Source of the DNA: an uncultured Selenomonas sp. | GTDB taxonomy: Bacteria; Bacillota; Negativicutes; Selenomonadales; Selenomonadaceae | Direction: 5' to 3' | Assembly (NCBI GenBank): GCA_937981305.1 | Contig: CALJPB010000346.1 | Span: 1-9,541 of the forward strand | DNA: 9,541 bases | In this document: positions 1-7,028 of the stretch, piece after piece | Position numbering within the stretch: the first letter of the stretch is position 1 | Layout: each line of letters starts with the position of its first letter | The notes under the pieces: model-generated | What the model was told of the DNA's origin: nothing | Seen by the model: the letters and a program-made list of their open reading frames with translations, nothing else | The model's database searches: none | Program-made: the position numbers and the translations under genes

Positions 1-531
<531 letters not shown>

Positions 532-532
532 C

Positions 533-574
533 TGTGACGAATATCACTACCAAGTAATAAATTTCATATATACT
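533..574 (+). promoter_or_regulatory. Candidate CRP/FNR/HcpR-type activated promoter for the ccm-nrf operon
   Basis: TGTGA-CGAATA-TCACT at 533-548 matches the CRP-family consensus TGTGA-N6-TCACA at 9 of 10 positions, and the FNR consensus TTGAT-N4-ATCAA at about 7 of 10. A -10-like TATACT lies at 569-574, which predicts a start near 581-582. The palindrome would then be centred at about -40.5 to -41.5, the class II activator position, and no good -35 box is needed or seen. CRP/FNR-family regulators, including the nitrite/NO-linked HcpR group, are known to control nitrite reductase genes, so the match fits the downstream operon. The regulator's identity is inference. The site lies directly after the aldo/keto reductase stop. 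Confidence 0.45.
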
Positions 575-591
575 GATAAATAATAAAAAAC

Positions 592-622
592 CGGTCGGAA
601 TTTCACGATGAAGTTCCGACCG
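592..622 (+). terminator. Strong hairpin: terminator of the upstream gene or 5' leader structure
   Basis: CGGTCGGAA (592-600) and TTCCGACCG (614-622) are a perfect 9-bp inverted repeat. The stem can continue inward through TTTC/GAAG (601-604 with 610-613, one G-U pair), leaving a 5-nt loop. An A-rich run precedes it (585-590). The + strand tail CTTCACTTATTT is only moderately T-rich, so as a + strand terminator it is imperfect. It may end the aldo/keto reductase transcript. If the promoter at 533-574 is real, the hairpin sits about 11 nt into that mRNA and could be an attenuator or a 5' stabiliser. Confidence 0.6.
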
Positions 623-680
623 CTTCACTTATTTCCCAAATATCAAGAGATATGAAGCTTGTTCATCTTTGAAATAGCCT

Positions 681-744
681 ACAGCTATAGAAAAGGTTAA
701 TACAAAATATGTATTTCATTTTTCTTTCATAGCTGTGTTAAAAT
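681..744 (+). promoter_or_regulatory. Candidate extended -10 promoter with inverted repeat, upstream of ccmA
   Basis: TGTTAAAAT at 736-744 fits an extended -10 (TGn plus TAAAAT) and predicts a start near 751, about 20 nt before the ccmA ATG. The -35 region is poor (TTCATT at 715-720, 18-bp spacing). ACAGCTAT (681-688) and ATAGCTGT (729-736) are a perfect 8-bp inverted repeat whose right arm runs into the extended -10. A further GAAA/TTTC pairing is possible across a one-base bulge. This could be an operator, but a repeat of this size could also arise by chance in AT-rich DNA. Confidence 0.4.
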
Positions 745-771
745 AAACCAAAGTTATGGAAGGGATAGCAT

Positions 772-1413
772 ATGGTTGAAATTCGTTTGAACGATGTCAG
801 TCAAATGTTTGAAGGGCGTGAAGTCCTGCATCAACTGACACATTCCTTTCATGGCGGCTGCGTAACAGCGATTGCGGGCGCGAATGGCAGCGGGAAATCG
901 ACGCTTCTGCGCCTTGCGGCACGGCTCATGATTCCGACATCTGGGACTGTTGATACATTTCTGGATGGTGCTCCTGTGAGCGGAGCGGCTTATCGCAGCC
1001 TGCTCGCGATGGCGACGCCGGAGATGGAGCTGTATACGCGCCTGACGGTGCGGGAGAATCTCAGTTTTCTGCTCTCCGCACGCGGGGGTTCATGTGAGGA
1101 GGCATATTTGCAGGAGCTTCTCGCGCGTGTCGGACTGCCCGCAGAGGTTCTGCCACGTATGACGGGGCAGCTCTCGACGGGGATGCGCCAGCGCGTACGA
1201 CTCGCCGTCGTTCTCGGCACAGATGCCGAGGTATGGCTGCTCGATGAGCCGGGGCTTGCTCTCGATGAACAGGGGCGTGCGCTGCTCCTCAGTGAGACGC
1301 GTGCAGCGGCGAAGAGGGGGCGGCTCATCCTGTGGGCGACGAATGAACCGGAGGAAAGGAAGGCGGCGGATGCGTGCTTCGATCTTACGAGCGACACTCA
1401 ATGTCGCCCGTAA
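772..1413 (+). CDS. ccmA: Haem exporter ABC ATPase CcmA
   Basis: CcmA is the cytoplasmic ATPase of the CcmABC complex, which uses ATP hydrolysis to release holo-CcmE during cytochrome c maturation. This 213-residue protein has Walker A GANGSGKST (36-44), signature LSTGM (134-138), Walker B VWLLDEP (154-160) with catalytic Glu159, and a D-loop ending ALD (163-165). The Q-loop position appears to be Glu84 in TPEM, a change also common in ABC-2-type exporters. The switch His that normally follows AT is Asn191 (ATNEPEE), which is unusual. The ATG has a good site, GGAAGGG at 758-764, 7 nt upstream. It is the first gene of the operon, and ccmB starts inside its last 44 bases. The sequence alone also resembles ABC-2 exporter ATPases; the ccmBCEF context settles the call. 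Confidence 0.9.
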   Translation: MVEIRLNDVSQMFEGREVLHQLTHSFHGGCVTAIAGANGSGKSTLLRLAARLMIPTSGTVDTFLDGAPVSGAAYRSLLAMATPEMELYTRLTVRENLSFLLSARGGSCEEAYLQELLARVGLPAEVLPRMTGQLSTGMRQRVRLAVVLGTDAEVWLLDEPGLALDEQGRALLLSETRAAAKRGRLILWATNEPEERKAADACFDLTSDTQCRP

Positions 1414-2026
1414 AGAACTCCTCGACGGCATCCGTCTCCGCGCCGGCTATGTGACGATGGGGATGTTCGCACTGACGGTGATTGCCTTTCTGAGTATGTC
1501 GCTCGCGTGGGGGACGATGGATGTCCGCCTTGCGTCGGCACTCCTCTGGATCGTGATCTTCTTTGCGGCAACATTGCAGGGCGAGCGGCTCTTTGCGGAG
1601 GAGGCTGCAGCGGGGACGCTGCTCTTTCTGTGGATCTACGTTCCGGCACAGGCGGTGCTCTTCGGCAAGATGGCGGCGCATTTCATTACGCTTGTCGTGC
1701 TTTCCGCATTCGTTCTTCCGCTCGTTATCATTCTGATGGATGCACCGCTTGTTCCCGATGCTGTGTTTATTGCAACACTCTTTCTTGGGCTATGGGGCAT
1801 GGCGGCGGCGGATACGCTGCTCGCGGCGGTCGCTGCAAATGCGAGTGTACGCGGGGGGCTCGTTCCTGTCCTGCTGCTCCCGTCCATGCTTCCGATTCTC
1901 TTGCCTGCGATCTCTCTGTTGGCGGGTGGGGGAGAGCCGGCGCTCTTGGGCGGTATGCTGATCTATGATATGGCACTCACCGTGGGTGCGTCGATGTTGT
2001 TTGATTCTCTCTGGATTGAGAGTTAG
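1370..2026 (+). CDS. ccmB: Haem exporter membrane protein CcmB
   Basis: This is the inner-membrane partner of the CcmA ATPase. It is 218 residues long, the usual size for the CcmB family (about 220), with a basic N-terminus (LNVARKELLDGIRLR) followed by about six hydrophobic segments, roughly 25-47, 50-69, 85-100, 104-122, 130-155 and 162-215 (the last may be two). The segment LQGERLFAEEAAAGTL after the second helix resembles the conserved cytoplasmic loop of CcmB and other ABC-2 permeases. I chose ATG 1370 because GGAAGG at 1358-1363 lies 6 nt upstream. The frame is open further upstream, but that stretch is Arg-rich and is only the ccmA sequence read in another frame. The overlap with ccmA suggests translational coupling. 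Confidence 0.88.
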   Translation: MRASILRATLNVARKELLDGIRLRAGYVTMGMFALTVIAFLSMSLAWGTMDVRLASALLWIVIFFAATLQGERLFAEEAAAGTLLFLWIYVPAQAVLFGKMAAHFITLVVLSAFVLPLVIILMDAPLVPDAVFIATLFLGLWGMAAADTLLAAVAANASVRGGLVPVLLLPSMLPILLPAISLLAGGGEPALLGGMLIYDMALTVGASMLFDSLWIES

Positions 2027-2039
2027 AGATGGGGGTCTC

Positions 2040-2657
2040 ATGCTTGCCGGGGTGATTGCCGCTCTGACATTGGCTGTGCTCTACGCCGTGTTCTTCGTCG
2101 TCCCTCCTGCTGAGGGGCTGGGTGACTACGTTCGCATTGCTTTCTTCCATATCCCATGTGCTTGGGTTTCGGTCATCGCATTCTTCTGCGCCGCCTACTG
2201 GGGCGCACGCTATTTGAAAACACGCAATCTTCGCTATGATACAAAAAGTGCGCGGTCTGCTGTGCTCGGATTGGTCTTCACGCTTCTCGCCACGGGGAGC
2301 GGGGCAATCTTCTCAAAGCTCACATGGGGCGCGTATTGGAACTGGGATCCGCGGCAGACGACAATCTTTGTTCTGCTCCTCATCTATGGGGCATACGTCA
2401 CACTCCGTATGACGATGCGGGACGAGCGTGCACGTGCCTCCTCGTCGGCGGTCTACGCACTCTTTTCCTTTATCGCTGTTCCGTTCCTCGTCTTTATCCT
2501 GCCGCGTATGTTTTTCTCGCTGCATCCGTCGCCCGTGCTCAACGGGGCGGGGCGGCTCGATATGGATGCGGTGATGCTCGGAACCCTCATCCTGTCGCTC
2601 GTCGATGTGACACTTATGTATGCTTGGCTGATGAAACGGGGGGATCGTCATGCGTAA
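2040..2657 (+). CDS. ccmC: Haem-handling membrane protein CcmC
   Basis: CcmC binds haem at the outer face of the membrane and loads it onto CcmE. The 205-residue protein has about six membrane helices and the tryptophan-rich WWD motif WGAYWNWDPRQT (96-107) that defines the haem-handling family. The two haem-ligand histidines expected on either side of it are present at His37 (AFFHIP) and His162 (FSLHPSP), with typical surrounding sequence. It is shorter than E. coli CcmC (about 245 residues), mainly at the ends. ATG 2040 follows the ccmB stop by 13 nt and has a G-rich site at 2031-2035, though the spacing is short. An upstream extension in the same frame is not family-like. It overlaps ccmE by 8 nt, so no ccmD lies between them as it does in proteobacteria. 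Confidence 0.93.
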   Translation: MLAGVIAALTLAVLYAVFFVVPPAEGLGDYVRIAFFHIPCAWVSVIAFFCAAYWGARYLKTRNLRYDTKSARSAVLGLVFTLLATGSGAIFSKLTWGAYWNWDPRQTTIFVLLLIYGAYVTLRMTMRDERARASSSAVYALFSFIAVPFLVFILPRMFFSLHPSPVLNGAGRLDMDAVMLGTLILSLVDVTLMYAWLMKRGDRHA

Positions 2658-3024
2658 ATACTTCTTCGTTGTACTGATTCTTGGATTTATCGGATATGCG
2701 GGGTACTTCTTTGCGGACTCCGTGACACCCTACGTCGGCGTTGCAGAGGCGCGTACCTCCGAGCGGAATGTGCAGGTCAAGGGGCTGCCCGACGACACTG
2801 TCGAGCCGCACATGGAGAACAATATGTTCGTGTTCTCCATCTCCGATGAGGAGACGGGCGAGACGATGCTCGTCCGATACAAGGGGGTAAAGCCCGATAA
2901 CTTTGATGAAGCGTACCACGTTGTTGCGATTGGGAAATATACGGGCGATGCCTTCGCAGCGGACAAGCTGCTCATCAAATGCCCGTCGAAATATGAAGCA
3001 GAAAAAGGAAAGGTTCAGGTATGA
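2650..3024 (+). CDS. ccmE: Periplasmic haem chaperone CcmE, CxxxY type
   Basis: CcmE accepts haem from CcmC, holds it covalently, and passes it to CcmF. The 124-residue protein has one N-terminal membrane anchor (about residues 4-22) and a periplasmic OB-fold domain. The family core is visible as MLVRYKGVKPDNFDEAYHVVAIG (73-95) and DAFAADKLLIK (100-110). Proteobacterial CcmE then has His-Asp-Glu-x-Tyr with a haem-bonding His. Here the site is Cys111-Pro-Ser-Lys-Tyr115, and Cys111 is the only cysteine in the protein. The CxxxY form is known from sulfate reducers and archaea whose Ccm systems lack CcmG and CcmH, which agrees with this locus. The start overlaps the ccmC stop by 8 nt and the stop overlaps the ccmF start as ATGA. 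Confidence 0.92.
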   Translation: MRKYFFVVLILGFIGYAGYFFADSVTPYVGVAEARTSERNVQVKGLPDDTVEPHMENNMFVFSISDEETGETMLVRYKGVKPDNFDEAYHVVAIGKYTGDAFAADKLLIKCPSKYEAEKGKVQV

Positions 3025-5153
3025 TCGGAACGTTATTCTTGGGGGCGGTTCTGTTCTTTGCCCTTGCCGCAGTGTTTTGTGAGACGCAGGGAAAAACATC
3101 CGAAGGACGGATCTGTGCAGCCCTAGCGGGTCTCGCATCGCTCGGTGCAGCGGCGTTCCTCTTCGTCATTATCCTGAACGATGATTTCAGCTACACCTAC
3201 GTTATCAGTTACTCCTCCATCAGTCTGCCGCTGCTCTATAAGCTCTCCGCATTCTGGGCGGGGCAGCAGGGCTCGTTTCTCCTCTGGCTCGTGATTCACG
3301 CCGTTGTCGGTGTTCTGATTGCCCGTGAGGGACGGATGACAGCGACGGGGCGCACGATCTACCATGCACTCACCGCCATGCTCGTCCTCCTCGTCATCTT
3401 TAAGAGCCCCTTTGCTCCTGCAGAGACTGTTGCCATGGACGGGCACGGGATGAATCCGCTGTTGCAGGATCCGTGGATGGCGGTGCATCCGCCGATCATC
3501 TTTGTAGGCTACGCGCTGCTTGCAGTTCCGTTCGTCTACTCTCTTGAGAGCATGATAAAGGCACCGATGGACGGCAGTTTCCTCGCTCCGATGCGCCGCT
3601 GGACGCTCATCGCGTGGGCATTCCTCGGAGCTGGCATCTTCATCGGCGGATACTGGGCGTACAAAGTACTCGGATGGGGCGGCTACTGGGGCTGGGATCC
3701 CGTGGAGAACTCCTCGCTTGTCCCGTGGCTGCTCGCCTGTGTCCTGCTTCATCTGATCTCTGTTGCGCGCGGGCGGCACGGGGCATTCTACCTCGTTCAT
3801 CTCGCGGCGACCTTCTCCTATGCATTTGTCCTTTACGGGACATTCCTCACACGCAGCGGCATTCTCGGTGATTTCTCCGTGCACTCCTTTGCGGGCTCGG
3901 ACATCGGTCTCTACATCGCCCTTGCCAATGCGGCTGTCCTGCTCTTCGGACTCGGCGTTCTGACCGTTCGGATTGAACGTCTGCCGAAGGGGGCGGTCTA
4001 CGAGCAGCACCGCAGCCGAGACTTCCTCGTCCTGCTCGGGATGCTACTCATTGTATTCATCGTCGCTGTCGTATTCTTCGGAATGTCCATGCCGCTCATC
4101 TCCGGGCTGCTCGGAGAGAGTGCGGCGGTCGATACGAGCTACTATGTGCGTACATCGCTGCCGATTGCGGTGCCGCTGGCACTTCTCATGGCACTCGGCG
4201 TACTTCTGCCCTACGGCAGTGGACGCGTCGCACGGCCGGTGTGGATCTTCGTGATCTCCGTGGGCGGCGGCGTTCTCGCAGGGCTGGTCGGAGTCACGGA
4301 TATTCCGTCGGTACTGCTCTCCACCTTTGCCCTCCTTGCCGCACTTGCTGCCATTGCGGCATTTCGCCGTCAACGCATTGGTCTGGGCGGAATGGTTGCC
4401 CACGTTGGCACGGGACTTGCGCTGCTCGCCTTTATTCTCTCGGGGGCGGGCAGTCAGACAACGACGGTCACACTCATCCCTGACGAGCCGCAGGAGGTCT
4501 ATGGACACACGATCATCTATCGTGGACAGTCCTTTGCCGAGAGTGGCAGTGAGAAGTCCTACCGCTATGAGGTGGACGGAAGTCTGTGCGAGGCAGTGAC
4601 AAAGCTGCGTGCAAACGGTGAGGATGCGGCACGTGAGCCGGCGATTGCAAGAAGCCTTGCGGGCGATCTCTATATCGCACCGTCGCCGACCTCGGCGGAG
4701 CGTGACGAGCTGATCCTTCATCACGGCAAGACCGTTATGGGGATCAACGACTATGCTTACCGCTACGAATCCATCGCATTTGAGTCGCAGGGCGGCGGCA
4801 AGACCCTCGTCACGGCGCAGATCGCGCTGACGGACGGCGAGGAGGTCGATGATGCCGCACCCACGATCCTTGCAACGGAGACGGGCGGGACATCCCAGCC
4901 GATCGAGGTGATGAATGGCAAGTTCCGCATTCGTCTCACGGGGGTCTCGGCGGATGAACGCGACATACGGATCGAGATCCTGCCCTCTGTGGCAGAGGAG
5001 GCGGCACTTCCCGTTTCTGCCTCGGTCAGTACGAAGCCCGGCATCTCCATCCTTTGGCTCGCCTGTGTTCTTGTGACTGTCGGTGGTCTCCTGGCAGCCA
5101 CACAGGTGGTAAGTCCCGTCAAAGGAGGTGGATCGGAAAAGCGGTCTGAGTGA
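3021..5153 (+). CDS. ccmF: Cytochrome c haem lyase CcmF
   Basis: CcmF joins haem from CcmE to the CxxCH cysteines of exported apocytochromes. The 710-residue protein is mostly membrane helices and has the WWD motif WGGYWGWDPVENS (219-231). The conserved histidines are His156 (VHPP), His244 (LLHLISV), His288 (SVHSF) and His461 (VAHVG). They correspond in order to the four known in E. coli CcmF. A soluble domain of about 200 residues (about 480-680) precedes the last helix (about 682-700) and makes the protein longer than E. coli CcmF (about 647). The domain holds a single cysteine, Cys523. GGAAAGG at 3007-3013 lies 7 nt before the ATG. NrfE-type lyases are close homologues, so this one may also serve the CxxCK site of NrfA, which is encoded downstream. 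Confidence 0.94.
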   Translation: MIGTLFLGAVLFFALAAVFCETQGKTSEGRICAALAGLASLGAAAFLFVIILNDDFSYTYVISYSSISLPLLYKLSAFWAGQQGSFLLWLVIHAVVGVLIAREGRMTATGRTIYHALTAMLVLLVIFKSPFAPAETVAMDGHGMNPLLQDPWMAVHPPIIFVGYALLAVPFVYSLESMIKAPMDGSFLAPMRRWTLIAWAFLGAGIFIGGYWAYKVLGWGGYWGWDPVENSSLVPWLLACVLLHLISVARGRHGAFYLVHLAATFSYAFVLYGTFLTRSGILGDFSVHSFAGSDIGLYIALANAAVLLFGLGVLTVRIERLPKGAVYEQHRSRDFLVLLGMLLIVFIVAVVFFGMSMPLISGLLGESAAVDTSYYVRTSLPIAVPLALLMALGVLLPYGSGRVARPVWIFVISVGGGVLAGLVGVTDIPSVLLSTFALLAALAAIAAFRRQRIGLGGMVAHVGTGLALLAFILSGAGSQTTTVTLIPDEPQEVYGHTIIYRGQSFAESGSEKSYRYEVDGSLCEAVTKLRANGEDAAREPAIARSLAGDLYIAPSPTSAERDELILHHGKTVMGINDYAYRYESIAFESQGGGKTLVTAQIALTDGEEVDDAAPTILATETGGTSQPIEVMNGKFRIRLTGVSADERDIRIEILPSVAEEAALPVSASVSTKPGISILWLACVLVTVGGLLAATQVVSPVKGGGSEKRSE

Positions 5154-5179
5154 GAAATCATAGAAGGGAGGAAGGACAC

Positions 5180-5662
5180 ATGAATTTGAAGCAGTATGCA
5201 AAGGAGCATACGCTGCGCTGTATCATCGGTGCGTTTCTCGTGGGACTGTTCGCCGTCGGCGGCGGTATGCTCATGGACAAGGCATCGGCATCGCCGAAGT
5301 TCTGCGGTATGTGCCATGCCATGCAGCACGAGGCAAAGACACATGCCATGTCCACACATGCGGACATCGCCTGCGTGGAGTGCCATCTGCCGCACGACAA
5401 TATTGCCGTTTACTATTTTGAAAAGGGCAAAACAGGTATGCATGACACGCTCCATCAGGTGCTGAACGACTATCCCGTACACATCAAGATCTCCGATCAC
5501 GGACGGGATATCGTGAATGCCAACTGTCTGCGCTGCCATACATCGACCATGGGGTCGGTATGTCTGGACAGGGGCAAGGACGGAAATGCAAACTGTACGA
5601 AGTGTCACAGTGGTATGCCGCATGGTTCCAATCCTTTAGAAGGGGGGATAAGAGTTGAGTAA
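5180..5662 (+). CDS. nrfH: Tetrahaem quinol dehydrogenase NrfH
   Basis: NrfH, of the NapC/NirT family, takes electrons from menaquinol at the outer membrane face and passes them to NrfA. The 160-residue protein has one N-terminal anchor (about 13-33) and four haem sites: CGMCH (42-46), CVECH (65-69), CLRCH (116-120) and CTKCH (139-143). Met48 in CGMCHAM fits the CxxCHxM arrangement of haem 1 in known NrfH. An extra cysteine, Cys128, lies between the last two sites. I chose ATG 5180 because GGGAGGAAGG at 5166-5175 fits it. A GTG at 5150 overlapping the ccmF stop is in frame but has no suitable site at the right distance. The gap after ccmF is 26 nt and the 3' end overlaps nrfA by 8 nt. Confidence 0.95.
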   Translation: MNLKQYAKEHTLRCIIGAFLVGLFAVGGGMLMDKASASPKFCGMCHAMQHEAKTHAMSTHADIACVECHLPHDNIAVYYFEKGKTGMHDTLHQVLNDYPVHIKISDHGRDIVNANCLRCHTSTMGSVCLDRGKDGNANCTKCHSGMPHGSNPLEGGIRVE

Positions 5663-6959
5663 CAGAAAGAAAATCATCGCGGGTGTTGCCGGCGTCTGTG
5701 CCCTGTTCTTTGGATTCGTCGCCGTTCGCATCGGCGCACACCCGAACGATGACAGCATCAAACGCGTGCAGATCCAGGGCGACACCGCTGCCAAGATCGG
5801 CAAGGAGGCGTATAAGGACGCCTATCCGCTCCAGTACAACTCGTTCATGAAGAACAACGATGAGTCTCCGTCGCCCACGGGCTACGGCGGCAGCATGGAG
5901 GGGAACAGCCACCTCGAGCATCAGCCCGAGATGCTGGAGAACTTCAAGGGCTATAAGTTCGCCATCCAGTATGACGACGACCGCGGTCATACCTATGCGG
6001 GGGCGGATCTCCTGAACTCCAAGCGCCGCCCGGGGCAGAAGGGCAGCTGTATCGTCTGCAAGGGCTCGTACATGTACGATGTCGCCTTCAAGCAGGACGG
6101 CTGGGCATTCGCCTCGAAGCCGTTTGACGAGGTTGTCGCGAACATTACAGACGATGAGTGGTTTGGCTGCTCCACCTGTCACGATCCTGAGACGATGGAG
6201 CTGCGCGTCTATCAGCAGGGCTTCATTGAGTCGATGGCAAAGCGCGGCATTGACGTGAATGCCGCGACGCATAACGAGATGCGCGGCTACGTCTGCGGCC
6301 AGTGCCATACGGAGTACTACTTCACCGCCGAGGATGGTCGTGTCGCACATCCATACGAGAACGGTCTGGATGCCGAGTCCGAGTATCAGTACTACCAGTC
6401 CGGTCAGGCAGGCGGATTCAAGGGCGACTGGATGCACCCCGACTCCAAGACGATGATGCTCAAGGCGCAGCATCCGGAGTTCGAGACGTGGGCGACGAGT
6501 GTCCATGCCGATGCCGGTGTTACCTGCGTGGACTGCCACATGCCCTATATGCGTGACGGCGGCAAGAAGTACACCTCGCACTGGATGACGAGTCCCTTGA
6601 AGACGACGAAGGAATCCTGTCTGAAGTGTCATGACGAGAGCGAGGAGACCCTCGTGGCACGCGTCAAGACCATTCATGACAATACGTTCAAGATCCAGCG
6701 CATCGCAGGCCAGACGGTCGCACGCGCACATCGCACGGTCAAGGCTGCGATGGATGCAGGTGTACCCGATGCAGCACTCGAGGATGCACGCGCGAAGATT
6801 CGCGAAGCACAGTGGTACTGGGATTGGGTTGCCGCCGAGAACGGCATGGGCTTCCATAACCCCGACAAGATCATGCGTACCCTTGGGCTTTCGATTGACC
6901 TTGCACATCAGGCAATCGAGTCCGCCGAGGGCGCACGCCACGGCTTCCAGCCGCTCTGA
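5655..6959 (+). CDS. nrfA: Pentahaem ammonia-forming nitrite reductase NrfA
   Basis: NrfA reduces nitrite to ammonium with six electrons in the periplasm. The 434-residue protein has the active-site haem motif CIVCK (132-136) with lysine as ligand, then CSTCH (172-176), CGQCH (214-218), CVDCH (291-295) and CLKCH (322-326). Expected active-site residues are present: Arg110 (RGH), Tyr221 in CHTEYY, and His273 in KAQHPEF. Glu220, Tyr221, Lys270 and Gln272 match the calcium-site pattern. A hydrophobic N-terminal segment (about 7-24) after KK is an export signal, and no clear cleavage site is seen, so it may stay anchored. The start is TTG 5655, with GGGGGG at 5642-5647 placed 7 nt upstream, overlapping the nrfH stop. 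It is the last gene of the operon and is followed by a strong terminator. Confidence 0.96.
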   Translation: MSNRKKIIAGVAGVCALFFGFVAVRIGAHPNDDSIKRVQIQGDTAAKIGKEAYKDAYPLQYNSFMKNNDESPSPTGYGGSMEGNSHLEHQPEMLENFKGYKFAIQYDDDRGHTYAGADLLNSKRRPGQKGSCIVCKGSYMYDVAFKQDGWAFASKPFDEVVANITDDEWFGCSTCHDPETMELRVYQQGFIESMAKRGIDVNAATHNEMRGYVCGQCHTEYYFTAEDGRVAHPYENGLDAESEYQYYQSGQAGGFKGDWMHPDSKTMMLKAQHPEFETWATSVHADAGVTCVDCHMPYMRDGGKKYTSHWMTSPLKTTKESCLKCHDESEETLVARVKTIHDNTFKIQRIAGQTVARAHRTVKAAMDAGVPDAALEDARAKIREAQWYWDWVAAENGMGFHNPDKIMRTLGLSIDLAHQAIESAEGARHGFQPL

Positions 6960-6977
6960 TCCGAGTACAGAGAGACC

Positions 6978-7014
6978 AAAAAAGAATCGCCTCATGTTGG
7001 GGCGATTCTTTTTT
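6978..7014. terminator. Bidirectional rho-independent terminator between nrfA and the TSUP gene
   Basis: GAATCGCC (6984-6991) pairs perfectly with GGCGATTC (7001-7008). Pairing continues inward by two (one G-U), leaving loop ATGTT. The stem is flanked by six A before and six T after, so it works on either strand. It lies 18 nt after the nrfA stop and 14 nt beyond the stop of the convergent permease gene, and so serves both. Confidence 0.95.
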
Positions 7015-7028
7015 ACGTTCGTTTTGTT

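Noticed and set aside
1223..1369. N-terminal extension of ccmB upstream of ATG 1370
   Set aside because: The extra stretch is Arg-rich and overlaps ccmA in another frame, while ATG 1370 has a well-placed binding site and gives the normal family length.
5121..5130. Perfect Shine-Dalgarno-like AAAGGAGGTG near the end of ccmF
   Set aside because: No start codon lies at a usable distance. It encodes the Lys-Gly-Gly-Gly near the CcmF C-terminus, and nrfH has its own site closer to its ATG.
4044..5201. Antisense open frames over ccmF
   Set aside because: Codon shadows of a confidently assigned ccmF, low-complexity and charged, with no family features.
5484..6995. Long antisense open frame over nrfA (503 codons)
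   Set aside because: The + strand carries all five NrfA haem motifs and active-site residues. The antisense frame crosses the terminator stem and has no supporting start site.
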